Shown here piece by piece: positions 7,968 to 16,372 of a stretch of DNA of 64,000 nucleotides. The stretch is from positions 1-64,000 of the forward strand of contig NZ_JAQTXI010000013.1 of NCBI RefSeq assembly GCF_028688855.1. Reading direction: 5' to 3'. A model generated the notes under the pieces. That model was given only the letters and a program-made list of their open reading frames with translations, made no database searches and was not told the DNA's origin. Position numbers and translations under genes: made by a program. The first letter of the stretch is position 1. The number at the start of each line of letters is the position of its first letter. The stretch is from Neomegalonema sp. (GTDB taxonomy: Bacteria; Pseudomonadota; Alphaproteobacteria; Rhodobacterales; Rhodobacteraceae).

Positions 7968-8068
7968 AGCGTTTTCCGACCAGGTTGGGTCGTTCAAACG
8001 CTCTAACCTTTTGTTTGGTCGCGTTTTCACGACGCGAAGCCGAAGCGGCTTCGCTGGAAAACGCTCTA
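7965..8068. repeat. 104-bp structured repeat, copy 1
   Basis: This element begins TAGAGCGTTTTCC (7965-7977) and ends with its exact reverse complement GGAAAACGCTCTA (8056-8068), a perfect 13-bp terminal inverted repeat. Inside, AGAGCGTTT pairs again with AAACGCTCT around 7999, and GAAGCCG-AAG-CGGCTTC forms a second hairpin near the right end. A second copy of the same length lies at 51601-51704. No coding capacity is present. The size and termini resemble small non-autonomous mobile or palindromic elements of alphaproteobacteria, but no transposase is in the window. The TAG stop of the tape-measure gene lies in its left end. Confidence 0.85.
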
Positions 8069-8090
8069 ACCCCTTCTGCGCGAGCGCCTG

Positions 8091-8714
8091 ATGACCGCCT
8101 TTCACGAAATCCGCTTTCCGACCGATCTGTCCTTTGGCTCCGTCGGCGGTCCCGAGCGGCGCACGCGCGTCGTGACTCTGGCGAGCGGCCGCGAGGAGCG
8201 CCAGACTCCCTGGCGTCATTCGCGCCGCCGCTATGACGCGGGGCTCGGCCTTCGCCGGCTCGACGATCTTCACGCCCTTGTGGCCTTCTTCGAGGCTCGC
8301 CGGGGGCGTCTGCACGGCTTCCGCTGGAAGGACTGGCTGGACTTCAAATCCTGCGCGCCTTCGCAGGCCCCGAGCGCGACCGACCAGCTTCTGGGCTTCG
8401 GCGACGGCTCCCGCCGCGAGTTCCAGCTGGTGAAGGCCTATCTGTCGGGGAGCGCGTCTTACGAGCGCCCGATCTTCAAGCCTCTGGAGGAGAGCCTCCT
8501 CGTCGCCGTGGAGGGCGCGCCCGCCTTTCCCTCCCTTGATCCCATCACGGGGCTTCTGAGCTTTCCGACTCCTCCGCCCGAGGGGGCCCGCGTGACGGCG
8601 GGCTTTCTCTTCGACACGCCCGTGCGCTTCGACACGGACCGCCTGGAGATCGACCTTGCGGGCTTCGAGGCGGGGGCTGCGCCCTCCATTCCGATCATCG
8701 AGATCCGCCCATGA
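8091..8714 (+). CDS. Distal tail protein, DUF2460 (GTA g12-like)
   Basis: This 207-aa DUF2460 protein corresponds to RcGTA g12, the distal tail ring linking the tube to the hub. Visible landmarks are FHEIRFPTDLSFGSVGGPER, the segment WRHSRRRYDAGLGLRRLDDL, FRWKDWLDFKS, and GDGSRREFQLVKAY in the C-terminal half. The ribosome-binding site is weak; the gene starts 22 nt after the structured repeat, so that element may influence its expression. The stop overlaps the next start (8711-8714). Confidence 0.9.
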   Translation: MTAFHEIRFPTDLSFGSVGGPERRTRVVTLASGREERQTPWRHSRRRYDAGLGLRRLDDLHALVAFFEARRGRLHGFRWKDWLDFKSCAPSQAPSATDQLLGFGDGSRREFQLVKAYLSGSASYERPIFKPLEESLLVAVEGAPAFPSLDPITGLLSFPTPPPEGARVTAGFLFDTPVRFDTDRLEIDLAGFEAGAAPSIPIIEIRP

Positions 8715-9604
8715 GCCGCGTTCTTCCGCCCGCCCTGCAAGCCGCTCTGGATTCGGGGGCGGCTTCCTTGTGCCGCTGCTGGCGTCTGGATCGCCGCGAC
8801 GGCTCCGCCCTCGGCCTGACCGACCATGACGAGCCCCTGACCTTCGACGGCCTGACCTTCCGCCCCGCCGCCGTGAACGAGGCGGGCGCTCTGGACATGG
8901 GCCTTGGGCTCGCCCCGACCTCCACGGAGCTTCAGGGCGCGCTCTCTTCGGAGAGCCTGACGGAATCCGACCTCAGCGCGGGCCTTTACGACGAAGCCGA
9001 GGTGCGCCTCTGGCTGGTGGACTGGTCCAACCCCGGGGAGGCTCGGGCCCTGATCTTCCGGGGGTCTCTGGGCGAGGTCTCGCGTGGCTCTCTGGGCTTT
9101 CAGGCGGAGTTGCGGGGCCTGAGCCATCGCCTGAACCAGCCTTTCGGACGGGCCTATCTCCTGCACTGCGACGCCGAATTCTGCGACAGCCGTTGCGGCC
9201 TGAATCCTGCGGCCCACCAGCACGCCGCCAGTCTTTCCCGCCTCGAACCCGACGGCTCCTTTCGCGCCGCCGAGCTGGATTCCGAGACGGCGGGGCTTTT
9301 CGCGGGCGGGGTTCTGGAATGGACTTCGGGCGCGAATGCGGGCCGCCGCCAGCGCCTGCGGAGCCACATGCGGGATTCCCTCGGCGCCCGCCTCGAATTC
9401 TGGACGGAGCCTCCCGTGGCGCCTTCTCCGGGCGACGCCTTCACGATCCTTCCCGGCTGCGACAAGGCCTTTGCGACCTGCCGCGACCGCTTCGCCAATC
9501 AGAAGAATTTCCGGGGCTTTCCGCATATGCCCGGCGACGACTGGCTGACCTCCTATCCCCGCTCCGGCGAGCCCCATGACGGCCGCTCGCGCTTCACATC
9601 CTGA
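8711..9604 (+). CDS. Hub protein, DUF2163 / phage BR0599 family (GTA g13-like)
   Basis: The 297-aa product matches RcGTA g13, a baseplate hub protein. The N-terminal half carries the DUF2163 pattern CRCWRLDRRDGSALGLTDHD. The C-terminal part has the Cys-rich signatures LHCDAEFCDSRCGLNP and CDKAFATCRDRFANQ followed by NFRGFPHMPGDDW; in RcGTA this domain is reported to hold an iron-sulfur cluster, and four or more Cys are retained here. The start overlaps the preceding stop. In RcGTA the NlpC/P60 gene follows directly; here a 2.3-kb opposite-strand block intervenes. Confidence 0.9.
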   Translation: MSRVLPPALQAALDSGAASLCRCWRLDRRDGSALGLTDHDEPLTFDGLTFRPAAVNEAGALDMGLGLAPTSTELQGALSSESLTESDLSAGLYDEAEVRLWLVDWSNPGEARALIFRGSLGEVSRGSLGFQAELRGLSHRLNQPFGRAYLLHCDAEFCDSRCGLNPAAHQHAASLSRLEPDGSFRAAELDSETAGLFAGGVLEWTSGANAGRRQRLRSHMRDSLGARLEFWTEPPVAPSPGDAFTILPGCDKAFATCRDRFANQKNFRGFPHMPGDDWLTSYPRSGEPHDGRSRFTS

Positions 9605-9614
9605 CGTCCTGTTT

Positions 9615-10331
9615 TCACGTCTCCTTGCGCCATTCGAGGATATGGAACCAGGGCGCCCGGACGTAGCGCGCCGCGATCTCCGGATCTCCGCCATGGGGCT
9701 TCGGCTCGGCGAAATGGGTCAACCTCAACCCGAGATCGAGGAAGACCCGCATGTAGCTTTCCAGAGGCCTGTGCCAGTTGCGGATGCGGATTCCCTTCCA
9801 TTCGACCCATTCGGCCCGTTCTTCGAGATAATGATCCATGAGGAATCCCCTGAGCGCTCCATCCCTGTCGCGCAGCCATCTTCCCGCGACGGTCCCCGCC
9901 GAGGAGAAGGAGGTGAGATTCGCGACGAGCAGCCTTCCGCCGGGCTCCAGCGCTCTGGCCATGTTGGCGGCGGCCTGCTCCAGCCCCGGAATGTCGATGA
10001 GCGAGAGATAGGAGACGACGAGATCGAATCCGCCGTCCTCGACCTGCATGTCTTCGGCGGTGGCCTGGAGATATCCGCCTTGCGGATGCCTTTCTCGGGC
10101 TCTGGCGACGAGTCCTTCCGTGGGATCGACTCCGAGCGTCCGCGTTCCCTGAGCCTGCATCATGCGGCAGAATCGTCCTTCGCCGCACCCGACGTCGAGC
10201 GCCTTCCTTGCGCCTTTCGCTCTTTCGAGCATGGGCCTGTCGAGCACCCATCTGCGTCCGAAATCGCCGTCTTCTCCGAGGCTGTCGATCCAGGCCTGCG
10301 CGGATTCGCGCCATCCGTCTGTCGCGTTCAT
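9615..10331 (-). CDS. Class I SAM-dependent methyltransferase
   Basis: A 238-aa Rossmann-fold methyltransferase. Motif I reads ALDVGCGEGRFCR, the acidic end of strand 2 is LGVDPTEG, and post-motif I is FDLVVSYLSLIDIP, then LEPGGRLLVANL. The C-terminal part (YMRVFLDLGLRLTHFAEPKP) resembles small-molecule methyltransferases of the type 11/25 groups; the substrate is unknown. It lies 37 nt downstream of the DNA cytosine methyltransferase on the same strand, suggesting co-transcription, and stops 10 nt from the convergent DUF2163 gene. It is part of the block interrupting the GTA-like cluster. Confidence 0.85.
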   Translation of the reverse strand: MNATDGWRESAQAWIDSLGEDGDFGRRWVLDRPMLERAKGARKALDVGCGEGRFCRMMQAQGTRTLGVDPTEGLVARARERHPQGGYLQATAEDMQVEDGGFDLVVSYLSLIDIPGLEQAAANMARALEPGGRLLVANLTSFSSAGTVAGRWLRDRDGALRGFLMDHYLEERAEWVEWKGIRIRNWHRPLESYMRVFLDLGLRLTHFAEPKPHGGDPEIAARYVRAPWFHILEWRKET

Positions 10332-10368
10332 GTGGCGCTCTCCTCCCTTTCCGGTTCACCGGCGAGTC

Positions 10369-11745
10369 TCACGCCTGTGGCTTCTCCGTCAAGCTGCGGA
10401 GTCTGCGCGCCATCTCCTCCGCGACGGCCCTTGCGAGGAGGGGCGGGGCGGCGTTGCCGATTCCGGTGCGGATCGTCCCGAGCTTTCCGGAGAACCGGAA
10501 GGAATCGGGGAAGGATTGCAGCCTTGCGGCTTCGCGGATGGTGAGCGCCCTTGTGGCGTGGGGATGGACGTTCCTTGATCCCGAGATCATGCCGAAGGTG
10601 GTCTGGACCGTCGCGGCGGGCTGATTCCAGATCTGGCGCTTGTAGGTGGTGTTGTATCCCGAGGGCGGTCTTTTCGCGGGATCCTGGTTGTCATGGGCGC
10701 TTGCGCCTTCGGGCACCTCCCTGAGCCAGTCCAGCACATGGTCGGGATGGGCGACGGCGCGATGCAGCGGATCTTCGCCCTGTTCTCCGGCCTCCAGGAA
10801 TTCGAGATCCGAGCAGGCGTCTCCGAAGCTGCGGAGCGCCGCGCGTCCTTCGCCATGGCCGGGCCGAGGGGGCTCCGGCGCCCTCCCGAGCCTTCGGTCG
10901 ACGGCGAGGAAGAAGACCCGCTCCCGATGCTGGGGCACGCCGAAGTCCTGGGCGTCGAGCAGACAGGCCCTGACGTCATATCCGGCCTCCCTGAATCCCT
11001 GCGCGATGTCGGCCCCGACCGATCTCCCCGAGGCCCCGCGCATGGAGGTGAGCCGGGCGACGTTCTCCATCACCGCGAGTTTCGGCCTGATGCGCCCGAG
11101 GACCCGCAGATAGTCCCGGAAGAGGGCGTTGCGGGGATCATCCTCGCGACGCTTTCCCGTGAGGCTGAATCCCTGGCAGGGCGGCCCGCCGATCAGCGCG
11201 TCGACCGGCCCATGGGCTTCGAGGAAGGCGTCCATCTCCCTGTTCCCGAATCTCCGGACGTCGGCGCCGATCCGGCGGGCTTCGGGGAAGTTCGCGGCGT
11301 AGATGGCGGCGAGCTCTTCGTCGATCTCGACGAATCCTCCAACGGCGAATCCTGCGCTGCGGAATCCGAGGCTCATCCCACCGGCTCCGGCGAAGAGGCT
11401 GAGCGCCGAGAACCCGGCCGAGGCCTTCTCCTCCAGCCTGGCCAGCTCCCGGAGATACTCCGGATTTCCTGCGGTGAGTCCGGGCCGCGCTCTGGATTGC
11501 GGCTCCCTGGGCCTTTCCGAGCGGACATGAGGCTGGAATCTCTTCGGCCTTGCCCTTGCGGCTCCGATCCTCCCGGGATCCCGGAGGACGGCCTCCAGCT
11601 TCGCGCGTTCTTCCGGCCTGAGGCTTCTTGCGCCGCGTTCGCCTCCCGAGAGCCGATGCTGCGCGACTCCGCTGAGTTCGGCGAGCCGCGCCTGCGAGAG
11701 TCCCGCCGCGATCCTGCGGGCCCTGAGATCCGCGTCTCCGGTCAC
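10369..11745 (-). CDS. DNA (cytosine-5-)-methyltransferase with N-terminal XRE-type HTH
   Basis: A 458-aa C5 DNA methyltransferase. An XRE-like helix-turn-helix occupies residues 5-55 (RRIAAGLSQARLAELSGVAQ), then a linker, then the catalytic domain: motif I FAGAGGMSLGF near 118-128, motif IV GPPCQGFS with nucleophile Cys190, motif VI ENV near 226, motif VIII QHRERVFFL near 271, and motifs IX-X with LTIREAARLQSFP and GIGNAAPPLL. Start GTG 11745 is chosen because longer readings run through the tRNA-Ser gene. No restriction endonuclease is adjacent, so it looks like an orphan enzyme. In known HTH-fused C5 methyltransferases the HTH autoregulates the gene; that is an inference here. Confidence 0.93.
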   Translation of the reverse strand: MTGDADLRARRIAAGLSQARLAELSGVAQHRLSGGERGARSLRPEERAKLEAVLRDPGRIGAARARPKRFQPHVRSERPREPQSRARPGLTAGNPEYLRELARLEEKASAGFSALSLFAGAGGMSLGFRSAGFAVGGFVEIDEELAAIYAANFPEARRIGADVRRFGNREMDAFLEAHGPVDALIGGPPCQGFSLTGKRREDDPRNALFRDYLRVLGRIRPKLAVMENVARLTSMRGASGRSVGADIAQGFREAGYDVRACLLDAQDFGVPQHRERVFFLAVDRRLGRAPEPPRPGHGEGRAALRSFGDACSDLEFLEAGEQGEDPLHRAVAHPDHVLDWLREVPEGASAHDNQDPAKRPPSGYNTTYKRQIWNQPAATVQTTFGMISGSRNVHPHATRALTIREAARLQSFPDSFRFSGKLGTIRTGIGNAAPPLLARAVAEEMARRLRSLTEKPQA

Positions 11746-11771
11746 GCGCCGCCCCACGCCCCGGGGAGGCC

Positions 11772-11861
11772 TGGCGGAAGAGGTGGGATTCGAACCCACG
11801 AACGGGTCGCCCCGTCGCTGGTTTTCAAGACCAGTGCCATCAACCGCTCGGCCACTCTTCC
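11772..11861 (-). tRNA. tRNA-Ser (anticodon TGA)
   Basis: A 90-nt class II tRNA read on the minus strand. The acceptor stem GGAAGAG (from 11861) pairs with CTCTTCC, the discriminator is G and CCA is encoded at 11772-11774. The anticodon stem-loop CTGGT-CTTGAAA-ACCAG gives anticodon TGA, and the long variable arm with CGACGGGGCGACCCGTTCG is diagnostic of serine. The T-arm carries GGGTTCGAATCCC. It lies between the C5 methyltransferase and the NlpC/P60 gene, inside the GTA-like cluster and opposite to the structural genes. Confidence 0.96.
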
Positions 11862-11887
11862 CCTGCGGCCTCGCCGCATGCGGGGCG

Positions 11888-11916
11888 TTTATAGGGGCGG
11901 AGTCTTCGCGGCGCAA
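11888..11916 (-). promoter_or_regulatory. Predicted promoter of tRNA-Ser
   Basis: On the minus strand TTGCGC (11916-11911) and TATAAA (11893-11888) are separated by exactly 17 nt, and the -10 lies about 26 nt before the tRNA 5' end. It is divergent from the NlpC/P60 gene starting at 11945, so this short region must serve both directions unless the structural genes depend on readthrough. The two methyltransferase genes downstream of the tRNA could be co-transcribed from it. Confidence 0.65.
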
Positions 11917-11944
11917 CGCCGCCCTGCGCAGCCTGGAGTCCTGC

Positions 11945-12385
11945 ATGACCGCTTCCGCTCTCGTCCTGTCCGAGGCCCGTCTGTGGCTGGGCACGCCCTA
12001 TCTTCACCAGCAGTCGACTCGCGGGGCGGGCTGCGATTGCCTCGGCCTTGTGCGGGGGATCTGGCGCGCGCTGCACGGCGCGGAGCCCGAACCGACGCCC
12101 CCTTACGCCCCCGACTGGGGCGAGGCGGACGGCGCCGAGCCCTTGCAGGCGGCGGCGCGCCGCTGGCTTGAGGAGGTCCCTCTTGCGGCGCGTCTTCCCG
12201 GCGACGTCCTGCTGTTCCGGATGCGCCGTTCCGGCCCTGCGAAGCATGTGGGGATCCTCAGCGCGCCCGACCGGATGATTCACGCCTGGAGCGGCCACGC
12301 CGTCGCGGAGACCGCCCTCGATCATCCCTGGCGGCGGCGCCTGGTGGGCGCCTTCCGTTTCCCCGCCCTTCCCCCCGAGTCCTGA
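11945..12385 (+). CDS. NlpC/P60-family tail peptidase (GTA g14-like)
   Basis: A 146-aa cysteine peptidase corresponding to RcGTA g14, placed at the tail tip to open peptidoglycan during DNA delivery. The catalytic region GAGCDCLGLVRGIW contains Cys30 and Cys32; the second is the expected nucleophile. KHVGIL supplies the catalytic His and RMIHAW is the third conserved strand. ATG 11945 is chosen over the upstream open frame because GGAG lies 6 nt before it and the longer frame runs through the tRNA-Ser locus. The baseplate gene starts 15 nt downstream. Confidence 0.92.
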   Translation: MTASALVLSEARLWLGTPYLHQQSTRGAGCDCLGLVRGIWRALHGAEPEPTPPYAPDWGEADGAEPLQAAARRWLEEVPLAARLPGDVLLFRMRRSGPAKHVGILSAPDRMIHAWSGHAVAETALDHPWRRRLVGAFRFPALPPES

Positions 12386-12400
12386 CCGGAGTTCTGATTC

Positions 12401-15400
12401 ATGGCGACTCTCGCCCTCATGGCGGCCGGTTCGGCCCTGGGTTCGGCGCTTCTGCCTTCGGGCGTGGGCTTTCTGGGAGCGGCCCTGACGGGCGCCCAGA
12501 TCGGTTCGGCGATCGGCGGCGCTCTGGGCGGCCTGCTGGACCAGCGCCTTCTGGGCCCCGGATCGAGCGCGGTCCAGGGCCCCCGGCTTCAGGATCTGCG
12601 CCTGACGGCCTCGACGGAGGGGGCTCCGGTTCCGCGTCTTTTCGGAACGCTTCGTCTGGGCGGACAGCTTCTCTGGGCCTCGCGCTTTCTGGAGCGCGCG
12701 ACGACCCGCAAGGTGGGGGGCGGCAAGGGGGCCCCGAGCTCCCGCGTGACGGAATACAGCTATTCGATCAGCCTTGCGGTGGGGCTTTGCGAGGGCCCGA
12801 TCTCGGGGATCGGCCGCATCTGGGCCGACGGCCAGCCGATGGACCTGAACGGCGTGACCTGGCGGCTGCATCGCGGGACGGAGGATCAGGAGCCCGATCC
12901 CCTGATCCTCTCTCTGGAGGGGCCCCGTCATGCGCCCGCCTATCGCGGTCTCGCCTATCTGGTGTTCGAGGATCTTCCTCTCGGACCTTTCGGCGACCGC
13001 GTTCCGCAGATTTCGGTGGAGACCCGCCGCGCGCCCGAGGAGTCGGGGTCTCCGAGCCGCCTGATCCGCGGCGTGACCCTGATTCCGGGGGCGGGCGAAT
13101 GGGTTCTGAACGCGGATCCTGTGATTCTGGAGGGCGCTGCTCCCGGCGCCACCGAGGCGGAGCGGGCCGCCGCCGAGGGCCAGTCCTGGACGCCCAATCT
13201 GAACGCCTCGGCCGATGTTCCGGATCTCGTCCTGTCTCTGGACCAGCTTCAGGACCAGGCTCCGCATCTGGAGAGCGTGGCCCTTGTGGCCTCGTGGTTC
13301 GGCGAGGATCTGCGTTGCGGCTCCTGCCGGATCCGCCCCGGGGTGGAGCATGCTTCGGCGGCGGAGGTCCGCGCGCCCTGGATGGCGGGAGGCGTGGGGC
13401 GTCCTGAGGGTCGCCTTCTGGCCCGGGACGGCTCGGGCCATGCGGTTTACGGCGGCACGCCCGCCGACGCCGGAGTCTTCTCCGCCATCCGCGAGCTTCG
13501 CCGCCGGGATCTGCGGGTTGTCTTCTATCCCTTCCTGATGATGGAGGTGCTTGGGGGGAACGCGCTCCCCGATCCCTGGACGGGGGCTTCTGCGCAGCCC
13601 GCCTTTCCCTGGCGGGGCCGGATCACGCTGTCGACGGCTGCGGGCCGCCCCGGCTCACCCGACGGGACTCCCTCCGCGGCTTCCGAGGTGGCGAGCTTCT
13701 TCGGCTCCGCCGCTCCGGGAGACTTCGGCTCCTGGAACGGCCTGACGATCCCTTACCACGGGCCTGCGGAATGGTCCTTCCGCCGCCAGATCCTGCATTA
13801 CGCGCATCTGTGCAAGGCTGCGGGGGGCGTGGAGGCCTTCCTGATCGGCTCGGAGATGCGCGGCCTGACGCAGATCCGTTCCGGTCCCGGGATCTATCCT
13901 GCGGTGGCGGCCTTCAAGGCCCTGGCCTCCGACGTGCGGTCCATTCTGGGCCCTTCGACGAAGATCAGCTACGCCGCCGACTGGTCGGAGTATTTCGGCC
14001 ATCACCCTCAGGACGGCTCCGGCGACGTGTTCTTTCATCTGGACCCGCTCTGGTCGGACCCGGACATCGACTTCGTGGGGATCGACAATTATTTCCCTCT
14101 CTCCGACTGGCGCGAGGGCTCGACCCATCTCGACGCTTCGGCGGGCTCGATCCAGAATCCGGATCACCTTCGGGCGAACATCGAAGGCGGCGAGGGCTAC
14201 GACTGGCATTACGCCTCCGATTCCGACCGCTCCGCCCAGATCCGGACGCCGATCACGGACGGCGCCCATGGCGAGCCCTGGGTCTTCCGCCCCAAGGACA
14301 TCCGCAGCTGGTGGAGCCGGGCGCATCACGACCGCCCCGGCGGCCTCCGCAGCGCCGCGCCCACGGCCTGGGTTCCCGGCTCGAAGCCTGTGTGGTTCAC
14401 GGAATGCGGCTGCCCTGCGGTGGACAAGGGGACGAACCAGCCCAACGTCTTCCACGACCCCAAGAGTTCGGAGAGCGCGCTTCCCTGGTTTTCGACCGGC
14501 GCCCGGGACGATTCCCTGCAGGGCGCCTATCTTCAGGCCCTGCTCGGCTACTGGTCGGATCCGTCGAGGAATCCGCCCGGCTTCGTCGATGCGTCGAACA
14601 TCCACGTCTGGACCTGGGACGCCCGTCCCTATCCGCAATTCCCCCTGCGGACGGACCTGTGGTCCGACGGGCCGAACTGGGCTCTGGGCCATTGGCTGAC
14701 GGGCCGGCTTGGTTCGGCTCCTCTGTCGGCTGCGGTCCGCGAGATCTGCGCGGCGGCTGGCGAGCCCGATGCGGAGGTCTCGCGCCTTCAGGGTTCGGTT
14801 GCGGGCTACGCCCTCGACCGCGCGATGTCGGCCCGCGAGGCCCTGACGCCCTTGTCTCTGGTCCACGGCTTCGACGCGGTGGAGAGCGCGGGCCGCCTGA
14901 TCTTCGTTCCGCGCGGCTCTGCGCCTGTCGTGGAGCTGACCGAGGCGGATCTGGTCCTTGCGGAATCTCCGGAGTCCGAAGCCTGGAGTCTGACCCGGGC
15001 GCAGGAATCGGATCTTCCTGCGGCGGTGCGCATTCATCACATCCGCCCGGAATCGGAGGACCGGCGCGGGGCTGCGGAGGCTTCGGCTCCTGGCGCGGCC
15101 GGCCGCCGCGTGGAGGTTCTGGAGGCGCCCATGGCTCTGGACGCCTCTGCGGCGCGTTTCGTGGCGGAGCGCTGGCTCGCCGAATCCCGGGCCGGCCGCG
15201 AGAGGGCGCGCTTCGCCTTGCCGCCTTCTCGTCTGGGGCTTCAGCCGGGCGACGTGGTGCGTTTCGCTCCGGAGGGCGGGGTCCCGGCCTTTCACCGCAT
15301 CGACCGCCTGGAGGATTCCCTGTCCCTGACGGTGGAGGCGACCCGCGTCGAGCCTCCCCTTCACCGGCCTGCGCCTTTGAGCGCCCCGCTTCCGGCCTCG

Positions 15401-16372
15401 CCGAGAAGCGCGGCTCCCGGTCCTCTGGCGGGCGAGCTGGCGGATCTTCCCGTGGGCCCGTCCGCAGGCGTGGGCGGACAGGAGGCCCCTCTCTGGGCTG
15501 CGGTCTTCGCCTCGCCCTGGACGGGCCCGGCGCTGCTCTGGCGCGAGGCTTCGCCGGACGAATGGGTTCTGGCGGCCCGTCTGGAGTCTCCGGCCGCGAT
15601 GGGCCGCCTTCTGGAGCCCTTGCCGCCGTCGTCGCCGCATCTCTGGACGCGGGGCCCCGGCTTGCTGGTGGGCCTTGCGGGGGGCGGCTCCGCGCCTCCT
15701 CTTCTGGGCCGCCCTCCCGGCGCGCTCTACAACGGGGCGAACGCGGCGGCGATCCGGACTCCTTCCGGCGCCTGGGAGATCCTGCAATTCTCCGGGGCGC
15801 GCCTTGAGGCTCCGGGCGTCTGGCGTCTGGGGCCCTTGCTGCGGGGCCGGGCGGGGACGGAGCATCTGTGCGCCGACTCCCTTCCGTCGGGCTCGCGCTT
15901 CCTGCTGCTGGATGAAGCCGTGGTTCCGGTTCCCGAGGCGCCTCTGGGCCTGGCGCGCCGCTGGCGTTTCGCTCCGGCTTCCCTGAGCTGGGCGGATTCC
16001 CGCGCTCTGGCTCTGGAGGCGGCGTCCGGCGGCTCGGCTTTTCGTCCTCTGTCTCCTGCGGGCCTGCGGGCTCGCCTCGCCGTTTCCGGCGATCTGTCCC
16101 TGACCTGGTCCCGCCGCTCCCGCGGCTCCGCCGACGGCTGGACCGAACCCGAGGATCCTCCCCTGAACGAAACCCGCGAGTCTTACCGCCTGGAGCTCCG
16201 TTCCGGCGGCCTCCTGCGCCGCGCCGAGACCCTGAGCTTTCCGGCCTTCCTCTATTCCGCCGCCGCCCGCGCCTCCGACGGGGCGGGCTTCCCCCTTGAA
16301 ATCTCCGTGGCGCAGATCTCCGCGATCTTCGGGCCCGGCGTCTTCGCAAGGAGCGTCTTCACGCATGGCTGA
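12401..16372 (+). CDS. Baseplate multidomain host-specificity protein (GTA g15-like)
   Basis: This 1,323-aa protein matches the large RcGTA g15 'megatron'. The N-terminus has a Gly-rich segment (GALTGAQIGSAIGGALGGLL) typical of tail-tip proteins, then a host-specificity-J-like region. Residues about 420-750 form the GTA TIM-barrel domain, recognisable from VGIDNYFPLSDWREG, GGEGYDWHYASD and VWFTECGCPAVDKGTNQPN. The following part contains the phage tail-3 type segment (AREALTPLSLVHGFDAVESA) and C-terminal beta-rich modules. It should contact the cell surface and may cleave glycans, but catalytic residues cannot be assigned by eye. The stop overlaps the tail-fibre start by 8 nt. Confidence 0.93.
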   Translation: MATLALMAAGSALGSALLPSGVGFLGAALTGAQIGSAIGGALGGLLDQRLLGPGSSAVQGPRLQDLRLTASTEGAPVPRLFGTLRLGGQLLWASRFLERATTRKVGGGKGAPSSRVTEYSYSISLAVGLCEGPISGIGRIWADGQPMDLNGVTWRLHRGTEDQEPDPLILSLEGPRHAPAYRGLAYLVFEDLPLGPFGDRVPQISVETRRAPEESGSPSRLIRGVTLIPGAGEWVLNADPVILEGAAPGATEAERAAAEGQSWTPNLNASADVPDLVLSLDQLQDQAPHLESVALVASWFGEDLRCGSCRIRPGVEHASAAEVRAPWMAGGVGRPEGRLLARDGSGHAVYGGTPADAGVFSAIRELRRRDLRVVFYPFLMMEVLGGNALPDPWTGASAQPAFPWRGRITLSTAAGRPGSPDGTPSAASEVASFFGSAAPGDFGSWNGLTIPYHGPAEWSFRRQILHYAHLCKAAGGVEAFLIGSEMRGLTQIRSGPGIYPAVAAFKALASDVRSILGPSTKISYAADWSEYFGHHPQDGSGDVFFHLDPLWSDPDIDFVGIDNYFPLSDWREGSTHLDASAGSIQNPDHLRANIEGGEGYDWHYASDSDRSAQIRTPITDGAHGEPWVFRPKDIRSWWSRAHHDRPGGLRSAAPTAWVPGSKPVWFTECGCPAVDKGTNQPNVFHDPKSSESALPWFSTGARDDSLQGAYLQALLGYWSDPSRNPPGFVDASNIHVWTWDARPYPQFPLRTDLWSDGPNWALGHWLTGRLGSAPLSAAVREICAAAGEPDAEVSRLQGSVAGYALDRAMSAREALTPLSLVHGFDAVESAGRLIFVPRGSAPVVELTEADLVLAESPESEAWSLTRAQESDLPAAVRIHHIRPESEDRRGAAEASAPGAAGRRVEVLEAPMALDASAARFVAERWLAESRAGRERARFALPPSRLGLQPGDVVRFAPEGGVPAFHRIDRLEDSLSLTVEATRVEPPLHRPAPLSAPLPASPRSAAPGPLAGELADLPVGPSAGVGGQEAPLWAAVFASPWTGPALLWREASPDEWVLAARLESPAAMGRLLEPLPPSSPHLWTRGPGLLVGLAGGGSAPPLLGRPPGALYNGANAAAIRTPSGAWEILQFSGARLEAPGVWRLGPLLRGRAGTEHLCADSLPSGSRFLLLDEAVVPVPEAPLGLARRWRFAPASLSWADSRALALEAASGGSAFRPLSPAGLRARLAVSGDLSLTWSRRSRGSADGWTEPEDPPLNETRESYRLELRSGGLLRRAETLSFPAFLYSAAARASDGAGFPLEISVAQISAIFGPGVFARSVFTHG

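Noticed and set aside
5802..8315. An 837-codon minus-strand frame across the tail genes
   Set aside because: Covers six recognised tail genes on the opposite strand and has no recognisable domain.
10369..11994. Longer N-terminus for the C5 methyltransferase
   Set aside because: The extra codons read through tRNA-Ser; the HTH begins right after GTG 11745.
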